Origin: Punica granatum | Lineage: Eukaryota; Streptophyta; Magnoliopsida; Myrtales; Lythraceae | Assembly: GCF_007655135.1 (NCBI RefSeq) | Contig: NC_045129.1 | Location: forward strand, 29,947,122-30,011,121 | Reading direction: 5' to 3' | DNA: 64,000 bases | Shown here: positions 13,932 through 25,518 of the stretch, in pieces | How positions within the stretch are numbered: position 1 is the first letter of the stretch | Layout: every line of letters begins with the position of its first letter | The notes under the pieces: model-generated | What the model saw: only the letters and a program-made list of their open reading frames with translations | Told to the model about the DNA's origin: nothing | The model's database searches: none | Translations under genes and position numbers: made by a program

Positions 13932-14460
13932 GGTTTCGAAGATCTACAGAAAACAGCCCAAAGGGAGGGAAAAAAAAAACACATCAAGTGTCGGATCACC
14001 GAACACTGAAATGAGCATGCGTTTCTGAATCTCACATCAAAATCCAACTTCCGATCATACTATCAGCCCAGAACATATTTCAGGCTATGCAAGCACATTG
14101 CAGAGAAACCTAGTCTACGATATGATCAGCCTCAGAAACATAGTTTCTGAAGCATACGGGAGTCAGAACCGGGACGATCGAAGCACTGACAAAAGCAGCA
14201 CCGGGAGCAGAGACAAAAATCAGAAGAACGTGAAACCAAGCAATGCCGCGCGCTTGACAATGAAAGGCAATCGACCAACGGCATTGACATAGAGATTTCG
14301 ATGGTTCCGCTATGAGCAACGTACCTGAAGGAGCAGAGGGCAGCTGGAAATGGAAAACCGAGAGGCAGAGCAAAAACCCTAGCAGAGGACTGGCACGAGG
14401 AGACCACGCTACTGTGAGTCTGGGAGGCCACGCAGCGAGGAAGAAGATATAGAGAGCCGG
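13932..14460 (-). promoter_or_regulatory. APX 5'UTR with intron, and TATA box
   Basis: Plant cytosolic APX genes commonly have an intron in the 5'UTR, and the same layout is visible here. The acceptor CTGTAG lies 12 bases before the ATG (UTR exon 13932-13943) and the donor CAG|GTACGT has its exon edge at 14325, giving a 381-bp intron. The upstream UTR exon runs from 14325 to about 14420. A TATA element CTCTATATCTT (minus strand) is at 14445-14454. Open frames in this interval on both strands are UTR or intron sequence. Confidence 0.7.
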
Positions 14461-14800
14461 GAGAGGATAGAGAAAGTTCCAGAGGTTCTTGCGCTTGACC
14501 GTCCGATGCTATGCTATTTTCAAAAATGGACGGCCTTTATTCGTCCGGGCGCGTGGGGTTGGTGGCGGAATAATTAAACATGGAAATAAAATGGTTTTTA
14601 TCGAGAAAATGGCTTCGAATATTGCGACTTCCGATGTTACAAAAGTCGGATTGGGAAGTTTTGGAACGTTACTTCCGTTAATTGACAAAAATGCCCTTCG
14701 CTCTCCGGCTGCATATTTCTCGAATTGGGAAATCCAGTGCGACGCGGTACATCGGTGAGGCCGTGAGCGCTTGAGGAAAGACCGGTTTAAATATTTATTT
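14461..14800. other. APX upstream region
   Basis: Single-copy DNA between the APX TATA box and the tandem array. It probably holds the proximal promoter. No specific factor site is called. Confidence 0.4.
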
Positions 14801-16525
14801 TTTTTCCCGGTTAAAATTAAAATTGAAGATTCTTTTTTCTTTCTTTTTCCGGAGTGAATGAAGACTTATTTCTTGCTTTCATTCAATATACCATACTACT
14901 ATATTGGTCAATCGGTTCTAAAGGTAATTTCTCCAATTTCAGAATGTTAATAATTTTCTTATAGTCTAGAAAATGATTTTCATTACAAAAATTACGTTTG
15001 TTCCCTGCCCAAAAAGAAAAAATTTACATACCTTTGTTAGGATTAGGTGAATTGCATGGACAATAAAATCACAGCGTCATGGAAAAGTTAGGAATGCTAC
15101 TAATTTTGTCATTTTCTTTTTAAAGGTAGAATAGAGTGTCAAGTGTATATTATATTTGTTACCAATATGACATAATTGAATTTGTCCATTATGACCATTT
15201 ACAAGTTTTATTCACGCGTGAAGAAAAATCATCTCAGAGATGGCTTTCAACCAAGAAAAACAAATTGCTTTTCACATGTAAAATCTTTAATGTATCTTTT
15301 ATTGGATAAAAAGTAATGAGAATGTAAATCTCAATATTTCAGAAACATGTCACACAATTAGATTTACGTAAATTTTTTCCTGGTTAAAATTAAAATTGAA
15401 AATTCTTTTTTCTTTCTTTTACCAATTGAATGTGGACTTATTTCTTGCTTTCATTCAATACACCAAACTACTATATTGGTCAATCGGCTTTGAAGGTAAT
15501 TTCTCAATATTTAGAATGTTAATAATTTTCTTATATGTCTAGAAAAGGATTTTCATTAGAAAAATTACTTTTGTTCCCTGCCCAAAAAGAAAAAAAATTA
15601 CATACCTTTGTTAGGATTAAGTGAATTGCATGGATAGCAAAATCACAGTTTCATGGTAAAGTTAGGAATGCTACTAGTTTTGTCATTTTCCTTTTAATGG
15701 TAGGATATAGTGCTAAGTCCGTCTTATATTTGTTACCAAAATGACACAATTGAACTTGTCCATTATGACCATTTACAATTTTTATTCACATGTGAAGGAA
15801 AATCATCTCAGAGATGGCTTTTAACCAAGAAAAACAAATTGCATTTCATATATAAAATCTTTTAATGTATCTTTTATTGGATAAAAAGTAATGAAAATGT
15901 AAATCTCAATATTTCAGAAACACGTCATACTATTAGATTTACGTAAAAAAAATTCCCACTTAAAATTAAAATTGAAAATTCTTTTTTCTTTCTTTTTCCC
16001 GAAGTGAATGTGGACTTATTTCTTGCATTCATTCAATACATCAAACTACTATATTGGTCAATTGGCTCTAAAGGCAATTTCTCAATTTTTAGAATGTTAA
16101 CAATTTTCTTATATGTCTAGAAAAGGATTTTCATTACAAAAATTACCTTTGTTTCCTGCCCAAAAAGAAAAAAATTGCATATCTTTGTTAGGATTAGGTG
16201 AATTGCATGGACAACAAAATCACAGCGTCATGGTAAAGTTAGGAATGCTAGTAATTTTGTCATTTTCTTTTTAATAGTATGATAGAGTGCTAAATCTGTC
16301 TTATATTTGTTACCAAAATTACATAATTGAACTTGTCCATTATGATCATTTACAAGTTTTATTTACATATGAAGAAAAATCATCTCAGAGATAACTTTTA
16401 ACCAAGAAAAGCAAATCTCATTTCATATGTAAAATATTTAATGTATCTCTTATTGGATAAAAAGGAATGAGAATGTAAATCTCAATATTTTAGAAACATA
16501 TCATACTATTAGATTTACATAATTT
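14801..16525. repeat. Triplicated tandem array, unit about 575 bp
   Basis: Three head-to-tail copies start at about 14801, 15374 and 15950, each with GGTTAAAATTAAAATTGAA or a close variant. All share blocks such as CTACTATATTGGTCAAT and CCTGCCCAAAAAGAAAAA, and end in AGATTTACGTAA or a variant. Measured from the TTAAAATT anchor the periods are 573 and 576 bp. The copies are similar but not identical. No open frame is conserved across copies. The array lies about 350 bp upstream of the APX TATA box. Confidence 0.9.
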
Positions 16526-16537
16526 TTTTTAAAGGAG

Positions 16538-16680
16538 GCACATAAACTTAATATTATGAAATAAAAATCCAAATAACTAATATAGGGGCACGAGCAGTCT
16601 CACTGACTATCGAATATGGAATTTCTTAATTATCAACCGAAAGCGTGCACCATCGCGCTACGCCTTCCTTAATAGATTTA
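16538..16680 (-). mobile_element. tRNA-derived SINE, family 1, copy 2
   Basis: The reverse complement aligns with the SINE at 3123. It has a box-A-like TAGCGCGATGG, a degenerate box B (ATATTCGATAGTC), GAGACTGCTCGTGCCCC and then GGATTTTTATTTCAT. It abuts the right end of the tandem array. No clear TSD was found. Confidence 0.6.
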
Positions 16681-17340
16681 CGTATATTTTTATTTTCGTT
16701 CGATTAGTACTTAACTTAAAATTATGATGGTTTTATATTCAATTTTTATTACTGAGACTTTCCTTTCCTTTATGCATCTCATTTCATGTCTCCCACCCCC
16801 CCATCGTGTGGCTTGCACACGCTGGTGTGGGTGTCCTGTGGCCCATATATTATTGGATAAAGATAGATATAATTTCAGCCGACCAAAGAGGAAAATAATG
16901 TTGGAGGATGAGCTGTCTGTACATGAACAATTTCCCTAGCAAGGTCAAATTGGTCATTTAACAAACGTGGAAAAGAATTTTGAACTTTCCACACTTGAAA
17001 GTTCCTCCAGCACCAGTGTGAACGCGGCGGTCTTCCGAAGATTCCATTCCGACGGTGATAACCTCACCCCGAGCGGGTTACATCTCCGTCTGTCACCGTG
17101 CAATCTGATTGGACCACCGCCAGATGAGGGTCAATTACATGCGCTTTCTCATGCATCGAGGTCTGAAGCAGGACGGACGCCATTGGTTGTTGACTAAGGG
17201 AAACAGCCAAAACAGCCAATAGAGAGCTGCCATGTGGATTTACGGCATGGGGAGGGAGCTGTGCCACGTTGTCACAATTAAGAACGCACTTATAGCACGC
17301 CCACTCACTTGTGATCAGGCATTATTAAGAAACAAAAAAC
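16681..17340 (+). other. Single-copy GC-richer block with promoter-like elements, no gene
   Basis: Several CCAAT/ATTGG motifs (about 17107, 17181, 17216), an ACGT-core GCCACGTTG near 17262 and a TATA-like ACTTATAGC near 17290 are clustered in promoter order on the plus strand. No coding exon follows before the AT-rich DNA at 17340. It may be an orphaned promoter or a chance cluster. Confidence 0.25.
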
Positions 17341-17649
17341 CCATATGGCTGATTATGAAAATCCTTTTTTTGTGGATTAAGGGTTAATTGCAGTGGTCCA
17401 ATATAATTGTAATATATGTTCATGTAATATATCAATATATATCCAAATACAAGTTTGGCTCACATACAAATGTGATACATGCTCTGGAAATAAAATTTGA
17501 TTACTATGGTATTAAATTCTTCAAGAATCACAACCGGCAATTGAAAGGATAAATATTCCCCATTTATCTATATATATAGAAATTAAATAATTATTATTTT
17601 TATACCTAAAGAAAATATATCCAAAGAAATATTAAAGAAGGATTTTAAT

Positions 17650-17825
17650 CATTTAGCCGACATAGATTGATTCAAGCGATTCGATAGTTGTTCCACTTAA
17701 AATAAGATTTCTGGTTCGAGTATTGTGAATGAAAAAAATATACGGTAGGAGTGCTTTACCTTTTAATAGGCCGACCCGGCTCGAACTAGATTAGTCGGGG
17801 CCTATTGATCTCCCAAATACAAGGG
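17650..17825 (+). mobile_element. SINE family 2 (Au-like?), copy 1
   Basis: A box-B-like GGTTCGAGTAT at about 17712 is followed by GTAGGAGTGCTTTACC, then CTCGAACTAGATTAGTCGGG. The same order of blocks recurs at 56140-56335. The terminal GATTAGTCGGG block resembles the 3' end of plant Au SINEs as I remember it; that family assignment is tentative. Confidence 0.55.
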
Positions 17826-18405
17826 TACACTTGAAAAAAAAAGGGATTATAATAATTTATTTCGTTAATAAACACTACACTTATAAATATATGTAGAATA
17901 ATAAATGTTTTAATAAATTACTATGCTATATAGAAATTAAATAATAATAATTGTAATTGAGAAAATATATCTAAATAGACATTAAAAAGAATTAATCATT
18001 TATTGTTATTTCATTAGAAAAAAATATTCATAATATTAAGGAAATTAAGAACTATTTAAAAAATATTTAATTATTTTTAAAAATCATTATTAGCCGATAT
18101 AACAGTTTAATAAAGTAAACCTCTCACCAAAACTATTAACCATTTTATCTAAAATTATTATCCTTTTATTTCGCACTAGGAATTTTGAAATTTTTAAGAA
18201 TTTGTATTATTATAAATTAACTTGGTTACTGAGTTTATGTATATGAAGTAGTTTACATAAATTATTTAGTTATTAGCTCTTGAATTAATATTATCTAGTA
18301 TGGGTATGAAATATACCCTATTAAAGTTTATATAGTAAAAAAAATAATTTTTATGTATATTAATATAAATTATAAATTGATATAGATTATTATCTTAATA
18401 TTGGA
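17826..18405. other. AT-rich intergenic DNA
   Basis: Nothing gene-like is seen. It contains the left 9-bp flank of the Mutator-like element at its right edge. Confidence 0.4.
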
Positions 18406-18414
18406 TTCCTCATA

Positions 18415-18945
18415 GGACAATACTTGGGTTCAACTACGAAATATTCAGTCGGCTGCTAAGTACAAAACATTTACACTTGTGTACAAGAATCTTGAATTTT
18501 ATACAAATTTTTTTGAGAAAACTATCAAAATGGTCATTGAAAGATTTCAAAACTAACAAATTACTACTTGAAAGATATTTTGAAACAAAATGATCATTGA
18601 AAGACCAGAATCCATAACATTTTGGTACTTCCGTCAAAATTCCGTTAATGCCGTTATGGGAAAATGGCATGGATGCTTATGTGGTATCTAGTAGCCAAAC
18701 GGCGCCGATTGATAGTGCACATCAGCACGTACGACGTCGTCTTGCTGCCTCAAGTTTTGTTCTTTAAAAAAAGAAACCTGAGCGAAACGACACCGTCTTG
18801 CTACCTATCCCCTCCCTCCCGCCATCTACAATCAAAATTAGGTCAACCCGACGAACCTCCATCGAACCCGACATCCTTCCTATCTCCTCCCCCCCCATCG
18901 AACCCGATGTGCCCCCCCTGGCATCGTCCTTCCTATCTCCGACGC
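18415..18945 (+). repeat. Left TIR of the Mutator-like element
   Basis: It shares, in inverse orientation, block after block with 34682-35291, including CAAAATGGTCATTGAAAGAT, AGCCAAACGGCGCCGATTGA and CATCGAACCCGACATCCTTC, with scattered substitutions and indels. The right copy has an extra segment near the CTCCCCCAACCGAAC block. The open frames at 18664-19071 and 18764-18988 are inside this repeat and are not genes. Confidence 0.85.
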
Positions 18946-19544
18946 AGCCCCCCCATCGAACCTGATGGATGCGGCCAGTTAAACCCAAACCAATTGAACT
19001 CGACGCAACCCCCCATCATAAGAGTCATCGTCGAGCTTGAGTTCAAGCAGTTGTCGTTGTCGACCAGTTGAACCCAGACCAGTTGGACGCACGGACTTGT
19101 CGAGTCTGCTTTTTGTTCGACGACCGCACGGGCACCGCAGCAGCAACTTTGAGTGTGACAGTGGACTGAAACAGAGAAGGGAGAAGTTTAAGGAAGGGAG
19201 AGTAGAGAGACAACTGAGAAAAGACGAATGAGGAAGGGGGAGTTTCATAAAGAAGCTACATTGTTATACACTGAGAAAAGAGCAAAGAGAGAGTAGAGAG
19301 ACGACGGTCTAGTTTGTCTGCTTCGAGGTTAGTTGATTTTCACTTGATTTAGTGATGAATGTTAGGGTTGACCAGTTGGTGTTGCTCGAAATTGTGGTCC
19401 CCTATTGCGGTGTTGTCTCTTGCTTTGACTGTTTGCTTGCTCGAAGTTATGGTCCTCTAATGTGGTCCCTCTACTCGAAGTTGTCTGTTGCTTTTATTGT
19501 CGGATGCTTTGTCTGTATGTTCGATTGAAAATTGCTTTTTTATG

Positions 19545-19880
19545 TTTTAATTCAGCTTGTTGAATTTGCTGTTGAGTTTGCTGCCTTTACTGCCTCTGCT
19601 GTCATGTTCGAATTTGTGTTGCATTTGCTTCATCTATTACCTCTGTTGTTTTGTTCAAGTTTGCTGCCTCTTTACTTGTTGAATTTGCTACCTTTACTGC
19701 CTCTACTGTTTTATTCGAGCTTGCTGCCTTTTTAATTGTTGAATTTGCTGCCTTTACTGCCTCTGCTATCTTGATCGAATTTGTGTTGAATTTGCTTCCT
19801 CTATTGCCTCTGCTGTTTTGTTCGAGTTTGCTGCCTTTACTGCCTCTGTTGTCTTGTTCGAATTTGTGTTGAATTTGCTT
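19545..19880. repeat. Degenerate tandem repeat inside the Mutator-like element
   Basis: Repeats built from TTGAATTTGCTGCCTTTACT and CTGCTGTCTTGTTCGAATT blocks recur about every 45-55 bp. The open frames here on both strands (repeats of FAAFTAS- or EAVKAANS-like peptides) follow from the repeat and are not supported as genes. Confidence 0.7.
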
Positions 19881-19985
19881 CCAATGGTACCATTTCAATA
19901 TGTTTGGTTATGTCCTCTGCCAACTTAGTTTTTCAATATGTTTGGTTATGTCCTCTGCCAACTTTGCTTTTTTTTCTTTACTCAG

Positions 19986-20483
19986 ATGAAAAAGAGAAGA
20001 AGGGAATCTACTAACATAGTTGGGTCCTCAAGCTCAAATGTTCGAAAGATAGGAGTTAGTTGTTTGCTTTGAACTTGTTTGCATCTGTTCCTCTCCTGAA
20101 TTGTGTATGTTTAATGCTTTATGTAGGGGAGGAAGGGAGCAGAAAAAGCTGTTGAAGCTGCTGCTCCATTAGATTCAAACGCTCAACTGCATAGGAGGAA
20201 GAGAGTAAGGACAACTAGAGCAAGTACTTCTACTGATATAGCTGGGTCCTCAAGCTCAAATGTTCGAAAGGTAGCAGTTAGTTATTTGCTCTGAACTTGT
20301 TTGCATCCGTTCCTCTTTTGAATTGTGTATGTTTAATGCTTTATGTAGGGGAGGAAGGGAGCAGAAAAATCTGCTAAAATTGTTGCTATTGAAGATTCAA
20401 ACGCTCAACTGCATAAGAGGAAGAGAGCAAGGACAACTCGAGCAAGTACTGCCACAGAAATTCAACTTTCTAGGCCTCAGTAA
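19986..20483 (+). pseudogene. C-terminal exon remnants of a Lys/Arg-rich protein in the MULE, with a duplicated exon
   Basis: Three candidate exons join in one frame: 19986-20048, 20127-20270 and 20349-20483 (ending in TAA). Exons 2 and 3 with their preceding introns are a tandem duplication of about 222 bp. Both encode a GRKGAEK start, then SNAQLH(R/K)RKR(V/A)RTTRAST. After exon 2 the donor GTAGCA is intact; after exon 1 the same position reads ATAGGA, so that splice is broken. The position inside a MULE and the basic tail suggest the 3' end of a transposase or of a captured gene. The catalytic region is absent, so this is inference. Confidence 0.45.
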
Positions 20484-21298
20484 TCTCTGTCAGAGGAGAA
20501 GGCAAGAAGAAGTGCACATGACAGTTATTCCGTTGGCTGAAATTGAACTTGCTTTGTTATGATGGTTTTGTATAAAGTATGCTGCAGTGTATAGTTAAAC
20601 CATTGGTTGAAATTGAACTTGTTTTGTTATGATGGTTTTGTATAGAGTAAGCTGTAGTGGTTTAAGTGCAATTGTAAGAATGTGATACTGTTGGTTTTTG
20701 TATAGTTCATACATCAAAATTTTAGCTTGTTGATAATGGAAACTACTTGACATTGAAAGATTATGAGAAGTTGTTCTTTTGGCCAGAAGTTGTTCTTTAT
20801 GAGAAATTGGTATTATGTTATTGCTATTTTGTCATTTTGGCCCTTTGATATCAGTCTCTGTCACAGGAGAAGGCCAAGCAAAACCATGTCACATAGCAAC
20901 AATAGCCACTTTGTCACATTATCTCCCCTTCCAGTCAAAAACCATAAACCTAAAGCATAATACAGAACAAGGGCAACAAACAATAACCTCCAAAACAACA
21001 AAATCATTTTCATTATAGTAAGATAAGCTAATACAACCAATAGTTCACAACCACTCTCCATCACATCAAAAGACCTAAAGAACTAAAGGAGCACAAACCA
21101 AAGTGTCACACTTCATTTCATCACTTCACAACCGAAAGACCTAAAGGACCTGAAGCTAATCACACTTCATTTCATCATAACCAAGCACCCTAATACAATC
21201 AATGTCATAGCTAAAACTAAAGACAAATGCCTCCATCTCTTTAGCTGCATCTCTCTCTTCTGTAAATTCTTCCTTAACTTACTTATTATCTTTTGTTC

Positions 21299-21658
21299 TT
21301 AGGACAAGCTTCTACTGATATGCAACTCATCTTCCCACTGGAAATACTTGCATTTCCTTATATCATCATTCCATAAAGGGCACCTGTAAAATGAACGCCG
21401 TGGATTTGCTGTTGTGTTTGATATCATTCTCAATGCTGGCATTCTGCAATAACATAGGATGATTCCGTCTCTATCCATGGTCGAATCACCTCTGTCCAGA
21501 GAAGAACAACTGTACTTGGAGGTTGTTGAGGCTTGATCAGAATTTGTGAGGAAATTATCATACTCACCATGGCATTTGCAGTAATGGGAGTGCGAGCGAT
21601 GAGAATGCGAACTCATCTTGAATGTGATAGCTTGTTCGACTTTTTTCTGTACCCTCAA
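21299..21658 (-). CDS. GRF-type zinc-finger protein fragment carried by the MULE
   Basis: The frame encodes up to 119 residues; a plausible Met lies at 21616. Its C-terminal half fits a GRF zinc finger, with LCYCRMPALRMISNTTANPR followed by RSFYRCPLWN, then KCKYFQWED (pattern CxC ... T..NP.R.F..C ... C.YF.W.D). Plant GRF-finger proteins of the At4g04775 type continue into a coiled coil and a transmembrane helix. Just downstream on this strand (21180-21290) another frame reads LRKNLQKREMQLKRW and a hydrophobic stretch with that character, but stops and a frame change separate it. The gene therefore looks decayed. Its role is unknown; it lies convergent to the remnant at 19986-20483. Confidence 0.5.
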   Translation of the reverse strand: MRVQKKVEQAITFKMSSHSHRSHSHYCKCHGEYDNFLTNSDQASTTSKYSCSSLDRGDSTMDRDGIILCYCRMPALRMISNTTANPRRSFYRCPLWNDDIRKCKYFQWEDELHISRSLS

Positions 21659-21922
21659 CAGCAGATAATCTTCAGCTAGAGCTGTAAGAAATCACAAATC
21701 GGACTGAGGGTTGGCAAATGGACTCCAATTGGACTTCAATCGGACTTCAATCGGACAATCTATAGTTGAGAGACACTTCCCATACTTACCAATTAACTCT
21801 ATTAGCTTCTGCGATTAAATCCACCTCGTTGAGACCGTCGGAGATGAAGACTCGGTACAGAGTTGCTGGAGGAGTCGAACTCAAGCTCGACGAGTCCGTG
21901 TGTCCATGACCTCCAAGGTGAC

Positions 21923-24900
21923 TGTCAGCACCTAATTTCAGTTCATCGGCTCCGAGGGGGGCAAAATTGTCATTTACCAATTTATTAGCTTTCTTAAAAA
22001 AAAATTAAATTAAATTAATTTTAATTAAATTATATATGTACAAAAAAAAAGAAGAAAAGATTCGGGTAGGGCCGGGCAGGCCGGGCAGCGTTGACCGGTT
22101 GCCCGGGACCGCCGGCATTTAAAAAAAAAATCGGGCAGGGCCGGGCAGCGCTCACCGGCTGCCCGCGATCCCCGCCGGCCCGGAACTGCCCCAAATCGTG
22201 GTTTTCCGCGATTTTCTCCAAATCGGATGAAATCTCAACGGAAACGGGGAAGAAATTGCAATTAAATAAACAGAAATGAAATTGGGATAAGGAGGAACAA
22301 GACCCATTGAACGAAATCGAAAAATTGGCTCTCGTTTCGGGGAATTTGGAGATCGGAGAATTCGGGGAACCGTCGCCGGAATATCGCAAAAACTCCCCGA
22401 TTCCGACCACTTAAACTCCGGTGAGGCCCAGATCGACCGCGGCGGAGTGCCGGCGGCGCCCAGAGCTACCTCCCGCGTCCATTCTGGCCGTCGTCGCGGC
22501 GTCCAGGGGCGAGAACCGCCGCCCCCAGCCTCGTCGCCGCCGCTGCCCCCAATCCCGGCCGCCCTTTGGCTAATGGGCCTCGGCCCAATTCGTTTTTTTT
22601 CGCAGGCCCAACCCAAGCCCAGCCAGGCCCAACGCCCAGTCCAGCCCAGCTTCTCTTCCGGGCGGTTTCTCCTTCGGGCAGGCGATCCGATCCGACCCGA
22701 TTGTCCGGCGATTTTTTTTATTTACAGAGAAGCCCCTAAACTTTCAGGATTAGGTAAATTCTCGACTTAGTGGCATGATTAGGGCTCATTTCCTGAATAT
22801 TATTGCTTGCTTGATGGATATAATGTGAATTGAGTGTTCTTGGGTCGCGTGGGTGATCGGATTTGTCCCGAATTCGATTTTACGAACTTTCCATTTTGTT
22901 ACATTTTTGTCCAGAGGACTCATTTTATTTTTTTCAGATATGCCCCGAACCCTAAAATTTATTTTCAACCAAGTCCCGGTCATTTTACTATTTTCCAATC
23001 AGTCCTTGGATTTTTCAGAATTTCTCAAGTGTCCCAAAAGAACTTTTCAAATCGTTTCAGTTTAGTCCCGGGACCATTTTTCACCCTTTTCAGATCTGCC
23101 CCGAATTTCAAAAATTCTTTTCAATCAAGTCCCAGTCATTTTACTATTTTCCAATCAGTCCTGAAATTCCCAGAATTGTTCAAGCATCCCAAGGAACTTT
23201 CCGAGTTGTTTCAGTTTAGTCCTGGGGCCATTTTTTTTATTTTTCAGATCAGTCCCGATTTTCAAATTCATTTCAAATAAGCCCTAGGACACTTTCAGTA
23301 ATTTTTTACACAGTCCCCATTTTTTAGAAATTTCAGATTAGTCCCCAATTTTTTTAGAATTTTCAGATCAGTCCCCAATTTTTTTAGAATTTTCAAATCA
23401 GTCCCTGCTCTTTTAAAATCGTTCAATTCAGTCCCTGGACATTTTCTAAAATATCCGCCCTTTTCTACTTAGATTACCCACCGATAATGTATGTGCCCCA
23501 TTTAAATATTTCATTTTTGTAATTATGTGACCATGTCGGAAATTAGAGTTTATCGGATGGTCAACTAATGGCTATCTCGACGACTCGAAATTCGTAGACC
23601 AAAGCATTCGGAAGATTTCTAATTAACCTAAAATTCTACATACGGGGTAATCGGGACGTTAAATTTGGCTAAATTAAATTACTTGACTCTTTTAAATAAA
23701 TTGCACGAACTGATTAATAATCTGTAATCGCACCGACAGTTCAAGAACTGTTAGTCATGCCCTTTTCAAAACTCACAATTTCAAAAGCACCGAGATACGT
23801 ACAACGTAATCTTGATTTTCATGCACACACATATTTACCGATTCAAGGGCATGATTACCGGTTCTTGTTCTGCCGTCACTCTAGTGCAGGTTTGTGTTTA
23901 GAACGGGTTAAAACATGGAAAAACGGATTAATTTCAAACTCGGCATAATCAACATGGGCAAATAGTCAAGTAGAGGATTAGGTTTTGGGTTTTAGGTGAA
24001 AACACTCTTAATCTGTAAAAGCCATATTGACATGATACAAAATAATCTAAAAATAACCCACACATTCGAGACTTGACTATGGACATAATGTTTGTCAAGT
24101 CCGTTAAATGATGCCGAATGCTACATACCCTATCTATCATCCTGTTTGTTTGTTTTAAGGTAGGATTTGTATGCCAACATATCTCGGTTAATAATCAGTT
24201 AATTCACGTAAATTCGGCGATAACAAGAAACCCCATTGTTTGTTTATTTGAGTTTGCTTGTTACATTTTTGCACTTGTTTGTTATGCGGATCGAGCCCGA
24301 TACTTTAGAACTCGATTCACACTGGGTTCAACGCCCATAACCTTCGATCACGGGATCCAATGCCCCCATACACCAAGTGTGCATTTAATTTAATTTTCTG
24401 TCTTTTCCAAACCATACGGTGAGGACGAGTGGAATAATGGCCGAACGCGAACCGACTGGGATTCAATTGCTGTAATTTGTATTTTATTTATTTGAGAGGA
24501 CAATGTAAGGATTTATGTTGTACGTTTATTCTTATGAGAATCCCGGTCGGAGAGCGGACGGTCGGAGTGTTTCTTCGAATTTACGGTGTCAAAACGCGTA
24601 AGATGAGCGAAACTTAATCATGCGGTAAATAAATAAAATGGCAAGTCTAGCACGTTAGAGTACCGAAAGGGCGTGTGGGATATAGGCCCACACGTAATAG
24701 AACCCTCGATTTCGGAATTTCCGGTTCCGTACAGACCATTGCCTTAACATACTAGGTGTATCCCATACCCCTAGACCCGGGTAACTTGCCGGCCTTCGAC
24801 CTTCGGGTCGTAAAATGGCAAGTGGCGACTCCTTCTCACGTGCGTCCGTCGCGCGTCCCCGGGAAGGTGGACACTCCCAAGTCGCGTTGCATAGGCGTGC

Positions 24901-24939
24901 GCATGCGTGCCCAGACGAGACGAAATTCGGGTGCGCACA
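21923..24939 (+). repeat. 5' LTR
   Basis: It is 3017 bp long. A GC-rich U3-like part (22060-22720) is followed by a run of degenerate 30-mers of the type TTTTCAGATCAGTCCCCAA (about 22970-23450), and then the R/U5-like part. Compared with the 3' LTR it has an extra segment of about 80 bp near 22035-22125, a partial duplication of the GCCGGGCAG block. Open frames in this interval are not genes. Confidence 0.93.
24797..24810 (+). other. Conserved TTCG stem-loop near the LTR 3' end
   Basis: CGACC-TTCG-GGTCG is a perfect 5-bp stem with a TTCG loop, about 130 bp before the LTR end. It is repeated unchanged in the 3' LTR at 34534-34547. Confidence 0.6.
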
Positions 24940-24963
24940 GCTTGGCAACTCCACTGGGGACAC
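24940..24963 (+). other. Putative primer-binding site
   Basis: It directly follows the LTR terminus CACA. TTGGCAACTCCACTGGGGAC has the look of a tRNA 3'-end complement used by long-LTR gypsy elements. The matching tRNA was not identified. Confidence 0.5.
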
Positions 24964-24999
24964 TTAGAGGGTTCGGGCTCGTTCCCGCTTGCTTTGTTT

Positions 25000-25518
25000 G
25001 CTTGTTTATTTATCGCTTTTCGCAATTTCCCGCTTATCTAGTTTACGCACCTTTATTTCTCGCATGCACATTGCATATCATACTAGATTCAGGTACCTAC
25101 AGGTCACGTCCCACGACCGATTTTAGGAAACACAGGTTAGATAGGGGTTCCGAGTAAGGGTACGTCGCACGGTTGGACCATCGATTAGGCCCCCAAAGAT
25201 CCCCGCTCGATTTCAAGGAATTAACACCCTTGAATCGAGAGCCCCCATCCTTACGTAGCACGGTCCCTGTAGTACTAAAACCATGCATTCTACAGGAGCT
25301 CCACGCCATCCTCCAACCCGACTCCAACAACAGTCCTTGAGTCGGCCTGCACGCCAATTTGAATTTTTTTCTATTCTTGAGAGAGATGTGCGATGTATAC
25401 TATTCATTAAGCCGTGGGCATTTTTATTTTTGACATGCATACATCATCCAATTTTAAAATTAGGGTGTCATTTGTATTGACTAGTCTTAAGTCGATTTTC
25501 CTTTCATCTTGGTAAGGG
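25000..25518 (+). other. Leader between primer-binding site and gag-region ORF
   Basis: Untranslated leader of the retrotransposon. No feature beyond its position is recognised. Confidence 0.4.

Noticed and set aside
22030..22770. Overlapping frames of 107-154 codons in the LTR
   Set aside because: GC-rich LTR sequence; the same frames recur in the 3' LTR with disruptions and have no family match.
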